This document shows positions 16,814 through 25,006 of a stretch of DNA of 64,000 bases, in pieces; within the stretch, counting starts at the first letter, position 1, and every line of letters starts with the position of its first letter. This DNA is from Williamsia muralis NBRC 105860 (GTDB lineage Bacteria; Actinomycetota; Actinomycetes; Mycobacteriales; Mycobacteriaceae). The stretch is taken from NCBI RefSeq assembly GCF_001598915.1, contig NZ_BDAP01000001.1:372001-436000 (forward strand), given 5' to 3'. The notes beneath the pieces were generated by a model that was not told the origin of the DNA, did not search any database, and saw nothing but the letters and a program-made list of their open reading frames with translations. Made by a program: the position numbers and the translations under genes.

Positions 16814-18946
16814 ATGGGATTGCCCATCAGCACCGAACACATCGAACTCGCTGAATCGGTGCGCAAGGTCTTGTCCGACCGAGACGCCATCGGCGCGGCC
16901 AGGACGACGATCGATACCGGATACACCACAGTGCCGTTCTGGAAAGATCTGGTCTCGCTGGGCTGGTTGGGATTGCACATCCCGGAGCAGTACGGCGGAC
17001 AGGGTTTCGGAACCGCGGAGCTCGCGGTTGTCCTCGAAGAACTCGGCCGTGCCGTTGCGCCCGGCGACTTTCTGCCGACGGTGATCGCCTCCGAGCTGAT
17101 CAGGCTTTCCGGCACCGATGACCAGCGCACCGCGCTGCTCCCAGAGCTCTGCGCCGGCGAAGCGACCGCAGCGATCGGTCTCGGTGGCGAGGTCACCGTT
17201 GATGCCGATGGTGCGGTCAGCGGTGCCGGCGGCGCCCTGCTCGGTGGCGGGTCGGCCGAGATCTTTGTCCTACGGTCCGAAGCCGACGTGGTGGTGGTCC
17301 GGCGGGGACGTGGCGTCGAGGTCGAGGTCGTGGTCGGGATCGATGGGACGCGCCCATCGGCGCGCGTGTCGTGTTCCGCTGCAACCCCACTCGCAGTCCT
17401 GCCGGGCGCGTTCGCCACCCTCCTCGCGGTGGCACAGACGTTTTCCGCCGCCGAGGCCGCCGGCGGCGCCCGCGCCTGTACGGAGGCCGCGGTTGCCTAT
17501 GCCATGACACGGTCGCAGTTCGGCCGCACCATCGGGAGCTTCCAGGCCGTCAAGCACTTGTGCGCGAACATGTTCGTGGACACCGAGATAGCAACGGCTG
17601 CTGCATGGGATGCGTCGCGGGCGGACCTGGCCTCGGCCGAGGGCAGGTTTGCCGCCGCGGTTGCCGCAGACCAGGCCATCGGCGCCTTCGCGGTCTCGGC
17701 GCAGCGCAACATCCAGGTGCACGGTGGACTCGGTTTCACCTGGGAACACGACGCCCACCTGCTCCTTCGCCGAGCCTATGTGCTGCAGGCGGTCTTCGGT
17801 CACGATGCCGCTCGTCAGGTGGCACGGCTGGCGATCGATGGGGTACATCGCCCACCGAGTCTCGAGCTCCCGGAGGACGCCGACACATTTCGGCGCGGTG
17901 CGCGGGCGTTCCGCGATCAGTATCTGGCCACACCCGCCGGTGAGCGTGCGTCACTGCTCGCCCGATCGGGGTTTGCGTTTCCCCATTGGCCCGCGCCGTA
18001 TGGTCGTTCGGCGGGGCCGGTCGAGCAGCTCGTCATCGAGGAAGAGCTGGCCGTGATCCCGAAGCTCGATCTCGGCATCGGTAACTGGATCGTTCCGACA
18101 CTGCTGCAGCAGGGAACAGACGCGCAGATCGACCGTTGGGTCTGGTCGTCACTCGACGGCGACATCAGATGGTGTCAGCTGTTCAGCGAACCCGGCGCGG
18201 GATCGGATGCGGCGGCGATCAGTACCCGGGGAGTCCGCACCGAAGGTGGCTGGCTGGTCTCCGGCCAGAAGGTCTGGACCAGCGACGCGCAGAACTGCAA
18301 CCGCGGACTCGCGACGGTACGCACCAACAAGGATGCTCCGAAACATGCCGGCGTATCGATGCTGGTCATCGACCTCGAATCCGACGGAGTCGAGATCCGG
18401 CCGCTGCGTGACATCACCGGCAACGCCACCTTCAACGAGGTCTTCCTCGACAACGTCTTCGTCCCGGATGCAGATGTCGTCGGTGCAGTCGACCAAGGGT
18501 GGAAGGTCGCCCGGGCGACGCTGGGCAACGAGCGTGTGACGATCGGAGGCGGTGTGGCGGAGTTCGTCGACCTCGATGTGGCGGTCCGGGTTGTCGCGGA
18601 CGCCGAAAAAGCAACTGACACAGAACTGTTGGGCAAGGTTGGACACCTGGTTGCCGAACGGCAGGCCATGCGTATGCTGTCTTTGCGTCTGGCCGCACGT
18701 GCGGTGTCCGGCGCCGGTCCGGGACCCGAGGGTAATGTGACCAAGTTGTTGTCCGGCGAACACCAGCAGCGGGTCGCCGATCTGCTTGTTCAAGTGGGCG
18801 GTGCGGAATGGGCTCTTGGCGGCGCCGCGGATCTGCATGAGGGTGTGTTGTTCGTGCGGGGACTCACCATCGCCGGGGGCACCTCCGAGGTCGTCCGGAA
18901 TCAGATCGCCGAGCGAGTTCTCGGTCTGCCGCGCGAAAAGATGTGA
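16814..18946 (+). CDS. Fused tandem acyl-CoA dehydrogenase (FadE34-like)
   Basis: At 710 aa this is about twice the size of a normal acyl-CoA dehydrogenase and contains two such halves. Residues 1-345 end in QVHGGLGFTWEHDAHLLLRR. Residues from about 380 contain WCQLFSEPGAGSDAAAI, SGQKVWTSDAQ and the C-terminal IAGGTSEVVRNQIAERVLGLP. Size and layout match FadE34/ChsE3 of steroid-degrading actinobacteria, where the fusion mimics a heterotetramer. The first half lacks the standard FAD-binding middle-domain signature, so only one FAD per chain may be bound. It should desaturate an acyl-CoA with a bulky side chain. It starts 10 nt after the ligase stop. Confidence 0.88.
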   Translation: MGLPISTEHIELAESVRKVLSDRDAIGAARTTIDTGYTTVPFWKDLVSLGWLGLHIPEQYGGQGFGTAELAVVLEELGRAVAPGDFLPTVIASELIRLSGTDDQRTALLPELCAGEATAAIGLGGEVTVDADGAVSGAGGALLGGGSAEIFVLRSEADVVVVRRGRGVEVEVVVGIDGTRPSARVSCSAATPLAVLPGAFATLLAVAQTFSAAEAAGGARACTEAAVAYAMTRSQFGRTIGSFQAVKHLCANMFVDTEIATAAAWDASRADLASAEGRFAAAVAADQAIGAFAVSAQRNIQVHGGLGFTWEHDAHLLLRRAYVLQAVFGHDAARQVARLAIDGVHRPPSLELPEDADTFRRGARAFRDQYLATPAGERASLLARSGFAFPHWPAPYGRSAGPVEQLVIEEELAVIPKLDLGIGNWIVPTLLQQGTDAQIDRWVWSSLDGDIRWCQLFSEPGAGSDAAAISTRGVRTEGGWLVSGQKVWTSDAQNCNRGLATVRTNKDAPKHAGVSMLVIDLESDGVEIRPLRDITGNATFNEVFLDNVFVPDADVVGAVDQGWKVARATLGNERVTIGGGVAEFVDLDVAVRVVADAEKATDTELLGKVGHLVAERQAMRMLSLRLAARAVSGAGPGPEGNVTKLLSGEHQQRVADLLVQVGGAEWALGGAADLHEGVLFVRGLTIAGGTSEVVRNQIAERVLGLPREKM

Positions 18947-18986
18947 CATCCCGGGGCGGGTTTCGCACGGGAAAGAAGAGAAACCG

Positions 18987-19007
18987 ATGATGGAGTACCG
19001 GCAGTGA
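18987..19007 (+). other. Six-codon mini-ORF (MMEYRQ) overlapping the crotonase start
   Basis: ATG ATG GAG TAC CGG CAG TGA ends in a GTGA overlap with the GTG start of the crotonase gene. A purine-rich stretch (GAAAGAAGAG) lies upstream of the first ATG, while the crotonase GTG has no clear ribosome site of its own. Reinitiation from this mini-ORF is possible. Confidence 0.3.
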
Positions 19008-19756
19008 GTGTTCTGATCGACCAGCGTGACGCCGTCCTGGTGATCACTATCAATCGTCCAGAAGTGCGCAATGCCCTCGATGCCGAGACGATGGCCGGGA
19101 TCGGCGAGGCGCTTGTCGCGGCCGAGACCGACGACTCGGTAGGGGCCGTGGTCCTCACCGGCGCCGGTGACCGATCCTTCTGTGCGGGAATGGATCTGCG
19201 GGCATTTGCGGCCGGCGGTGAGATGGTCGACAAGTCGCGTCCGGGCCTTGAGGTCTTCACCGACCGGGTGTATCCCAAGCCGATCATCTGCGCCGCGGCA
19301 GGCACTGCGGTCGCCGGTGGATTCGAGCTGCTGCTGGCCTGTGACCTCGCCGTGGTGGCCGATCACGCGAAGTTCGGCCTGCCCGAGGTCAAACGAGGGC
19401 TGGTGGCCGCCGGTGGCGGCACGCGCCTGCCCCGACGGATCCCACTGGCTCTCGCCCTCGAACTCGCACTCACCGGCGAAATCGTCTCGGCCCAGCGGGT
19501 ACTCGAACTCGGACTGGTCAACCGGGTGGTACCCGGCGCGGCGGTGCTCGACGAGGCAGTAGCCCTGGCGGCCACCATCGCCGAGAACGGACCGCTCGCG
19601 CTCCGGATCACCAAGCAGCTCATGGTGACCGAGGCGGCGGGAATGTCCGCGGCACAGATCGCCGAGGCATCGGCGCCGGCCTTCATCAGTGCGGACGCCA
19701 AGGAAGGCGCGGTCGCTTTCGCCGAGAAGCGAAAGCCCCGCTGGACTGGGAAGTAA
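19004..19756 (+). CDS. Enoyl-CoA hydratase/isomerase (crotonase)
   Basis: A 250-aa crotonase-fold protein. It has the oxyanion-hole segment DRSFCAGMDLRAFA near residue 55, AAAGTAVAGGFELLLACDLAV near 95, and LPEVKRGLVAAGGG near 125. One acidic catalytic position is clear in LPEVKRG; the second typical Glu position is Phe-Glu-Leu here. Its role is probably hydration of an enoyl-CoA, or isomerisation, in the pathway of the upstream ligase and dehydrogenase. The GTG start overlaps a mini-ORF stop. Confidence 0.88.
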   Translation: MSVLIDQRDAVLVITINRPEVRNALDAETMAGIGEALVAAETDDSVGAVVLTGAGDRSFCAGMDLRAFAAGGEMVDKSRPGLEVFTDRVYPKPIICAAAGTAVAGGFELLLACDLAVVADHAKFGLPEVKRGLVAAGGGTRLPRRIPLALALELALTGEIVSAQRVLELGLVNRVVPGAAVLDEAVALAATIAENGPLALRITKQLMVTEAAGMSAAQIAEASAPAFISADAKEGAVAFAEKRKPRWTGK

Positions 19757-19799
19757 ACCGTGAATCCGTCTTTCGACGGGTGAATGCGGTTTCAAATCA

Positions 19800-19812
19800 T
19801 CTGATTATCAGA
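19800..19812. promoter_or_regulatory. TCTGAT-T-ATCAGA palindrome
   Basis: A perfect 6-bp dyad around a single T, 29 nt upstream of the SDR start. It shares the CTGATT half-site with elements at 14988 and 22793, and is a candidate operator for a FadR-type GntR protein. Confidence 0.4.
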
Positions 19813-19840
19813 CGTAATCGACATATCGCCGGAGGTTGAC

Positions 19841-20611
19841 TTGAAGCTTGCAGACAGCGTTGCCATTGTGACAGGAGGAGCCGGAGGACTCGGTGAGGCC
19901 ACCGTGCGGGAGCTGGCCGAGGCCGGCGCATCGGTGGTCATCGCCGACCTCGCCGACGACAAGGCGGAGAAGCTGGCCGAAGACCTCGGTCCGAAGGTCA
20001 AGTACGTACGTACCGACGTCACCTCCGAGACGAGTGTGCTCGAGACCGTCGAAGCGGCGAAGGCGCTGGGCACCCTTCGCTACGCGGTGGTTGCCCATGG
20101 CGGCTTCGGAGTGGCGGAGAAAGTTGTGCAGCGCGACGGCAGTCCCGCGCCTCTCGCGGGGTTCACCAAGACTGTCGATCTGTATCTGACCGGGACCTAC
20201 AATGTCCTGCGTCTCGCGGCCGCAGCGATCGCGCAGAACGAGCCCGACGCCGACGGTCAGCGCGGCGCGATCGTCACAACAGCGAGCATTGCAGCCTTCG
20301 AAGGCCAGATCGGCCAATCAGCGTACGCCGCGTCGAAAGCCGGCGTGGTGGGTCTGACGCTGGTGGCCGCTCGTGATCTGAGCTCACTCGGAATACGGGT
20401 AGTGACCGTCGCCCCGGGCACCATGCGGACGCCGATCATGGAATCGGTGGGTGACGAGGCGCTCGCCAAGTTCACCGCGAACATACCCAATCCGAAACGT
20501 CTCGGACTTCCCGCAGAATATGCCTCGCTCGTGCATCACATCCTGGAGAACCCGTACCTCAACGGGGAGACCATTCGCCTGGACGGGGCTCAGCGGTTCG
20601 GACCGCGATAG
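19841..20611 (+). CDS. SDR, 3-hydroxyacyl-CoA dehydrogenase type 2 (HSD10-like)
   Basis: A 256-aa SDR; the TTG start at 19841 follows GGAGG at 5-nt spacing. It has VTGGAGGLGEAT for cofactor binding, ADLADDK as the strand-2 Asp of an NAD-dependent enzyme, ASIAAFEGQIGQSAYAASKAG containing Ser, Tyr and Lys, and VAPGTMRTPIMESV. The IGQSAYAASK segment and DGAQRFGPR C-terminus fit the HSD17B10/type-2 hydroxyacyl-CoA dehydrogenase branch. It would oxidise the 3-hydroxyacyl-CoA made by the upstream crotonase. Confidence 0.88.
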   Translation: MKLADSVAIVTGGAGGLGEATVRELAEAGASVVIADLADDKAEKLAEDLGPKVKYVRTDVTSETSVLETVEAAKALGTLRYAVVAHGGFGVAEKVVQRDGSPAPLAGFTKTVDLYLTGTYNVLRLAAAAIAQNEPDADGQRGAIVTTASIAAFEGQIGQSAYAASKAGVVGLTLVAARDLSSLGIRVVTVAPGTMRTPIMESVGDEALAKFTANIPNPKRLGLPAEYASLVHHILENPYLNGETIRLDGAQRFGPR

Positions 20612-20652
20612 AGAGCACGGTCGAGCAGTATCGGCTAGGCTGTGTAAACAGG

Positions 20653-20663
20653 GTAATCATTAC
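20653..20663. promoter_or_regulatory. GTAAT-C-ATTAC palindrome
   Basis: A perfect 5-bp dyad, 40 nt upstream of the 101-aa gene. It is probably an operator, or overlaps the promoter of this gene and the GntR gene that follows. Confidence 0.35.
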
Positions 20664-20702
20664 GCTATATCTGTAGCGCACGAGAGCGACGAAGGGCACA
20701 TC

Positions 20703-21008
20703 ATGGCGTTGAAGGCGGGAGTCCGGCTGCGGAGTCAGATCGACACCACCGAGGTCGTTGTCATCAAGCCACCTGCCGGAGACGAAGTTCTCACGTGTGG
20801 CGGCCAGCCGATGATCGAGGTGTCGCAAACCCCGGCCGAGGGTCTGACGTCGGAAACTGGCGCCGGAACGCAGATCGGGAAGCGCTACACCTGTTCGTCG
20901 GATGCCCAACTCGAGGTCCTCGTCACCAAAGCGGGCTCGGCAGATCTGAGCCTGGGGGCGACAACGCTGGCCAGGAAAGAGGCCAAACCCCTCCCGTCCA
21001 GCGACTGA
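20703..21008 (+). CDS. Small conserved protein (101 aa), function unknown
   Basis: The start at 20703 follows GAAGGG. The product begins MALKAGVRLRSQIDTTEVVV and has two isolated Cys (LTCGGQPM near residue 41 and RYTCSSD near 69), no signal peptide and no membrane segment. I recall similar short proteins beside acyl-CoA genes in actinobacteria but cannot name a function. It sits 33 nt before a FadR-type regulator and may be co-transcribed with it. Metal or CoA-related binding is conjecture. Confidence 0.7.
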   Translation: MALKAGVRLRSQIDTTEVVVIKPPAGDEVLTCGGQPMIEVSQTPAEGLTSETGAGTQIGKRYTCSSDAQLEVLVTKAGSADLSLGATTLARKEAKPLPSSD

Positions 21009-21041
21009 TTCACACACGTGACTCGATGAAGGGGTAGCCAA

Positions 21042-21830
21042 GTGCCATCGACGAGTGGACGCAGCGCCAGAGGTGCAGGTGGCGGCTCTGTCGTCACGGT
21101 GCGGGTGCCGAAGATGGCCGAATTGGTTGTCGCGCAGCTGCGGCGTCAGATCATCCGGGGCGAACTCCAGGAGGGTGACGCTCTGCCTTCCGAGTCGGAA
21201 CTGATGACGCGTTACGGGGTTTCGCGTCCGACCCTCCGGGAAGCTTTTCGGGTGCTGGAGTCGGAATCGCTGATCAGCGTCCGGCGAGGAGCCCATGGCG
21301 GCGCGCGGGTGCACACACCGAGCCGTCGGGTCGCCGCCAAGTATGCGAGCTTCATGCTCGAATATCGTGGCGTCACGCTTCGGGATGTCTATGAAGCCCG
21401 CGTTGCACTCGAAGTGCCCGGAGTGGGCGAGCTGGCTCGTACCCGCACTCGGGCTGATCTTGCGGCCCTGCTCGATAGCCTCGACCGGCATGCTGCCGCC
21501 GAGGAGGAGGATTCGCGCCTGGCGATCATGCTGCACGGCGAATTCCACACGCTGGTCATCGAGCGCGCTGGGAACGGCACGTTGTTGCTCCTCAGTGAGA
21601 TGTTGCAGGACATCATCGACCTGGGCAACGTGTCTCTACACGCCGACGCAGAAATCACTGAAGAGCAGGCTCGTGCGGCCGCAGTGCGAACGCATCGCCG
21701 CTTGTACGACCACATTGTGGCGCGCGATATCAGCGGGGCCGAATCCCTCTGGAGGCGGCACCTCGACGAATCGATGGGCTACTTGCTGGGGGAGAACGCA
21801 GCCATGACGGTGTCTGATCTCTTCGACTAG
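21042..21830 (+). CDS. FadR-type GntR transcriptional regulator
   Basis: A 262-aa regulator starting at GTG 21042 after AAGGGG. The winged helix-turn-helix spans about residues 24-90 (QLRRQIIRGELQEGDALPSE, then RYGVSRPTLREAFRVLESE). The FCD ligand-binding domain lies C-terminal. It is clearly paralogous to the convergent gene at 21827-22609, sharing VSRPTLREAFR, RRGAHGGA and VYEAR segments. Such regulators usually sense acyl-CoA or carboxylates. The two genes overlap at their 3' ends by 4 nt. Confidence 0.9.
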   Translation: MPSTSGRSARGAGGGSVVTVRVPKMAELVVAQLRRQIIRGELQEGDALPSESELMTRYGVSRPTLREAFRVLESESLISVRRGAHGGARVHTPSRRVAAKYASFMLEYRGVTLRDVYEARVALEVPGVGELARTRTRADLAALLDSLDRHAAAEEEDSRLAIMLHGEFHTLVIERAGNGTLLLLSEMLQDIIDLGNVSLHADAEITEEQARAAAVRTHRRLYDHIVARDISGAESLWRRHLDESMGYLLGENAAMTVSDLFD

Positions 21831-22609
21831 GACAACACGTCCAGTACGGCCTCGGTAGGATCGGTGATCATCAGTTCACTGATTCGGTTGACGTGCTTGC
21901 GCCAATGCGCCGTCGCCTTCTCGCTCTGCTTGTCTCGAATCAAGGCGGCGACCTTCTGGTGCGACCGGAAGGTGGTGCGAATGCCTGCGTCTACATCCGC
22001 GTCATCGCGGTGTTGCCTGATGTAGCTGGTGTTGTGACTCTCGACGATCGCGAAAAGCATCTCAGACAGCACTGCCATGGTCTGGTTTCCGGCCAGTTCC
22101 ATCAATAATTGCGGAAACGCCAGCAGATGGTGTTCGGCGAAGGCAACCGGGTCGCTGAGAAGGCCCTGGCCTTCGGCCAGGCAGGCATCGATGCGTCGCA
22201 GGTCCGCGGCGGTTCGCTTGTTGGCGAGGATTCCGACACCGGCCGACTCCAGACGCGCTCGTGCCTCATACACATCTGCAAGGGTGGTGCCACGGTACTG
22301 CAACAGTGTGCCGGCGTACCTGGCAGCCGCTGCGGGATCGGGCACCAGCACGTACGCGCCACCGTGGGCACCCCGCCGAATACGGATGATCTGCTCTGAC
22401 TCCAAGATCCGGAACGCTTCCCGCAGTGTGGGCCGGGACACCCCGAACTGTTCCATCAATGCGGTTTCGGATGGGAGACTGGCGCCTTCGGACAGTTCGC
22501 CCGTGACGACCTGCCGACGGAGCTGGGCGGCCACCATCTCGCCGGCCTTCGGGACGCGGACAGTCTGAGGCGTACCTGTCGGCCTGGCTCTCTGCGTCGC
22601 AGCCATCAA
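21827..22609 (-). CDS. FadR-type GntR transcriptional regulator (paralogue)
   Basis: A 260-aa paralogue of the gene above with the same architecture: HTH (FGVSRPTLREAFRILESE) then an FCD domain (residues about 100-225). It is transcribed toward its paralogue, with stop codons overlapping by 4 nt. Its promoter region carries an AGTGAA...TTCACT dyad directly upstream (22633-22657), a likely autoregulatory site. Two similar regulators back to back suggest duplicated control of two arms of the pathway, each possibly sensing a different CoA ester. Confidence 0.9.
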   Translation of the reverse strand: MMAATQRARPTGTPQTVRVPKAGEMVAAQLRRQVVTGELSEGASLPSETALMEQFGVSRPTLREAFRILESEQIIRIRRGAHGGAYVLVPDPAAAARYAGTLLQYRGTTLADVYEARARLESAGVGILANKRTAADLRRIDACLAEGQGLLSDPVAFAEHHLLAFPQLLMELAGNQTMAVLSEMLFAIVESHNTSYIRQHRDDADVDAGIRTTFRSHQKVAALIRDKQSEKATAHWRKHVNRISELMITDPTEAVLDVLS

Positions 22610-22632
22610 TCCTCTTCGTTAGACGTGATTCA

Positions 22633-22657
22633 AGTGAACTCATAGTACCTATTCACT
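22633..22657. promoter_or_regulatory. AGTGAA-N13-TTCACT inverted repeat
   Basis: Six-base arms separated by 13 bp, starting 24 nt upstream of the minus-strand GntR start. It is a candidate autoregulatory operator. Confidence 0.4.
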
Positions 22658-22792
22658 GCATTGTGACCGAGTGCCCCACCGATGTGCGGTGAATGACCCA
22701 TTGCTACTGATTGCGCCGGCAGACTTCATCAGAGGTCCGATTCCATCCCCGAGGGAGTGCCGCGACCGTAAATATTCAAGCGCTACTAGTTT

Positions 22793-22808
22793 AATCAGTT
22801 ATCTGATT
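22793..22808. promoter_or_regulatory. AATCAG-TTAT-CTGATT inverted repeat
   Basis: A perfect 6-bp dyad with a 4-bp spacer, in the divergent region between the GntR gene and the crotonase gene at 22929. It resembles elements at 14988-15005 and 19800-19812. It is a candidate GntR operator for the downstream crotonase and dehydrogenase genes. Confidence 0.5.
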
Positions 22809-22928
22809 GGTAGGGTGGAGTGCATACCGGCAACGGGTCGGTGGTGCTTCGCGAACTTGCCGCGGCAGAGATGGGGCTTCTCCCCAGCCGTGCCGTCCAG
22901 CGAATAGTCGATACAGAATAGAGGCCAC

Positions 22929-23732
22929 ATGTATTCGGACCTGGGACCAGAACTCCTGGTCGAGAGCGACGGCGGCGTACGTAAGGTGACGCTCAACAGG
23001 CCTGAGGCTCTCAACTCCGCCAACAAAGCCCTGCACGGCGCGTTGATCGCGGTGTGGGGACGTATCGCCAAGGATCCCGATGCCCGTTCTGTCGTCCTGA
23101 CCGGCGCTGGGCGCGCTTTCAGTGCCGGCGGCGACATGCACCATCTCCAGTCGTTGCAGACGGATCCGGTCAAACGGCGCGGGGAGATCGACGGCGCGCG
23201 CGAATTGGTCACCGCGATGGTCGATTTCCCGCTTCCGGTGGTCGCTGCGGTCAACGGGCCCGCAGTCGGGCTGGGGTGCAACCTCGCGGTCTGCAGCGAC
23301 ATCGTGCTGATCGGCAGCAGCGCATTTTTGGCCGACCCGCACGTCGGCATCGGTCTGACCGCTGCCGACGGTGGAGCGCCGACCTGGCCACTGCTGATGG
23401 GCATGTTGCGGGCGAAGGAGTACCTCTACACCAGCGCTAGGATTCCCGCCGAAACGGCGGTATCGCTGGGACTGGCCAATCGAGTGGTCGATGACGCGGA
23501 CCTGCAGACCGAGGCACTGGCTCTGGCGAAGCAGCTGGCTGCGCAGCCGCCGCAGGCGATCCAGTCGACCAAGCGTGCGCTCAACCTGCACATCAAGCGT
23601 GCAATCGCCGGAGTTCTCGACTACGCCCTCACCGAGGAGTACGTCTCCTTCGACCAGCCCGAACACCAGGCGATCGTGAACAAGTTCGTCGAACGCAGCA
23701 ACAACGCGGCACCGGCCGCAAGCCGCAGCTGA
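22929..23732 (+). CDS. Enoyl-CoA hydratase/isomerase (crotonase)
   Basis: A 267-aa crotonase with GAGG 5 nt before the ATG. The oxyanion-hole segment GRAFSAGGDMHHLQ is near residue 60, and VAAVNGPAVGLGCNLAVCSDIVL is near 107. The helix segment LADPHVGIGLTAADGG has Asp/Pro/His in place of the usual Pro-Glu, which points to a non-standard hydratase, isomerase or hydrolase. It is followed by an acyl-CoA dehydrogenase gene 73 nt downstream, likely the same transcript. Confidence 0.87.
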   Translation: MYSDLGPELLVESDGGVRKVTLNRPEALNSANKALHGALIAVWGRIAKDPDARSVVLTGAGRAFSAGGDMHHLQSLQTDPVKRRGEIDGARELVTAMVDFPLPVVAAVNGPAVGLGCNLAVCSDIVLIGSSAFLADPHVGIGLTAADGGAPTWPLLMGMLRAKEYLYTSARIPAETAVSLGLANRVVDDADLQTEALALAKQLAAQPPQAIQSTKRALNLHIKRAIAGVLDYALTEEYVSFDQPEHQAIVNKFVERSNNAAPAASRS

Positions 23733-23805
23733 CCGTCGGCAGGTTCGTCTGCACCACCACATCCAAGAATCATCGACCTTGCCGTCGCCCACCAGAAGGA
23801 GCCAC

Positions 23806-24933
23806 ATGCGCGGGGTATTGACCGAGGAGCAGGAACAACTCGGCGCGGCAGTGAACGCGCTGTTCGCTGACAAGTCGCCCGAAGCGGCCGTGCGGAAGAG
23901 CATGGAGACCGCCGAGGGTTACGACCGTGAACTGTGGGCCCAGATGGCCGAGCAGATGGGGTTGTTCGGGCTGGCGATCCCCGAGCAATTCGGCGGTGAC
24001 GGTTACGGTAGCGAAGAGATCGGTGTCGTGATGACCGAGATGGGGCGGGCTCTCTACTGCGGCCCGTATCTCAGCAGCGTTGTCATGTTCGCCACCGCGC
24101 TCGGCGCAGCCGGTGACAACGATGCCGCCGCCCGATACCTTCCGGCGATCGCCTCCGGTGCCATGATCGGCACGGTCGCGCTGACCGAGGTCAAAGAGAG
24201 CTGGGAACCCGAGGGCATCAAGCTCTCAGCGCGCGCCGATGGTTCCGGATACACCTTGAACGGGACCAAGACCCACGTACTCGACGGTCACATCGCCGAT
24301 GTGATCCTGGTGGTCGGACGTACCGATGCCGGCGTCAGTCTGTTCCTGGTCGACGCGGCGGATGCCGCGGTCACCAGAACGCCACTGCCGACGCTCGATC
24401 GCACGCGCCGGCAGGCAACGCTGACGTTCGACGGTGCAGGCGGCCGGTTGGTGGGCGTCGACGGCGAGGGCTGGGCGGCGGTCGCCCGGATGCTCGATGT
24501 CGCGGTGATCGCCGTGGCGAACGAGCAGGTGGGGGGAATCGAGCGAGTGCTGGACATGTCGGTGCAGTACGCGAAAGAACGCACCCAGTTCGGTCGCCCG
24601 ATCGGATCCTTCCAAGCGGTCAAGCACAAGTGCGCCGACATGCTGGTCGCTCTTGAATCGGCGAAATCGACTGCGCGGCTGGCTGCTGCGGCCGATGCCG
24701 ACGGTGATCCGGGGGTGTCCGCGCTGGCTGATTTGAGCAAGTCCGTGTGCTCGGAGGCGTACAGCAGATGTGCGAGTGAGACGATCCAGCTGCACGGCGG
24801 CATCGGTTTCACCTGGGAACATCCGGCGCACCTGTACTTCAAGAGGGCTCGCAGCAGTGAAGTGCTGTTCGGTGGGCCTTCGCACCATCGGCGCTTGCTG
24901 GGTGAGCGGGTCGGATTGTTGCCTGCCCGCTGA
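23806..24933 (+). CDS. Acyl-CoA dehydrogenase (FadE family)
   Basis: A 375-aa protein; the start at 23806 (MRGVLTEEQEQLG) is preferred because AAGGAG precedes it. It has LFGLAIPEQFGGDGYGSEE at the N-terminus and ERTQFGRPIGSFQAVKHKCAD and QLHGGIGFTWEHPAHLYFKR at the C-terminus. The middle FAD motif (EPxxGSD) is replaced by ALTEVKESWEPEG, as in the non-catalytic or alpha-like subunits of heterotetrameric steroid-type dehydrogenases. It may therefore pair with another FadE here. Confidence 0.87.
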   Translation: MRGVLTEEQEQLGAAVNALFADKSPEAAVRKSMETAEGYDRELWAQMAEQMGLFGLAIPEQFGGDGYGSEEIGVVMTEMGRALYCGPYLSSVVMFATALGAAGDNDAAARYLPAIASGAMIGTVALTEVKESWEPEGIKLSARADGSGYTLNGTKTHVLDGHIADVILVVGRTDAGVSLFLVDAADAAVTRTPLPTLDRTRRQATLTFDGAGGRLVGVDGEGWAAVARMLDVAVIAVANEQVGGIERVLDMSVQYAKERTQFGRPIGSFQAVKHKCADMLVALESAKSTARLAAAADADGDPGVSALADLSKSVCSEAYSRCASETIQLHGGIGFTWEHPAHLYFKRARSSEVLFGGPSHHRRLLGERVGLLPAR

Positions 24934-24953
24934 GCAGGCTCCAAACCACGAGT

Positions 24954-24985
24954 AGGGCCGGAAGAGGGAATCCTCTTCCGGCCCT
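24954..24985. terminator. Strong rho-independent terminator
   Basis: A perfect 14-bp stem (AGGGCCGGAAGAGG and its complement) with a 4-nt loop, followed by CTTGTTTTG. It separates the convergent dehydrogenase genes ending at 24933 and 25007. Confidence 0.93.
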
Positions 24986-25006
24986 CTTGTTTTGCCTGTA
25001 TTGGCG

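Noticed and set aside
18149-19795. Minus-strand open frame of 548 codons under the dehydrogenase and crotonase genes
   Set aside because: It is a shadow of two well-supported plus-strand genes, with no motifs of its own.
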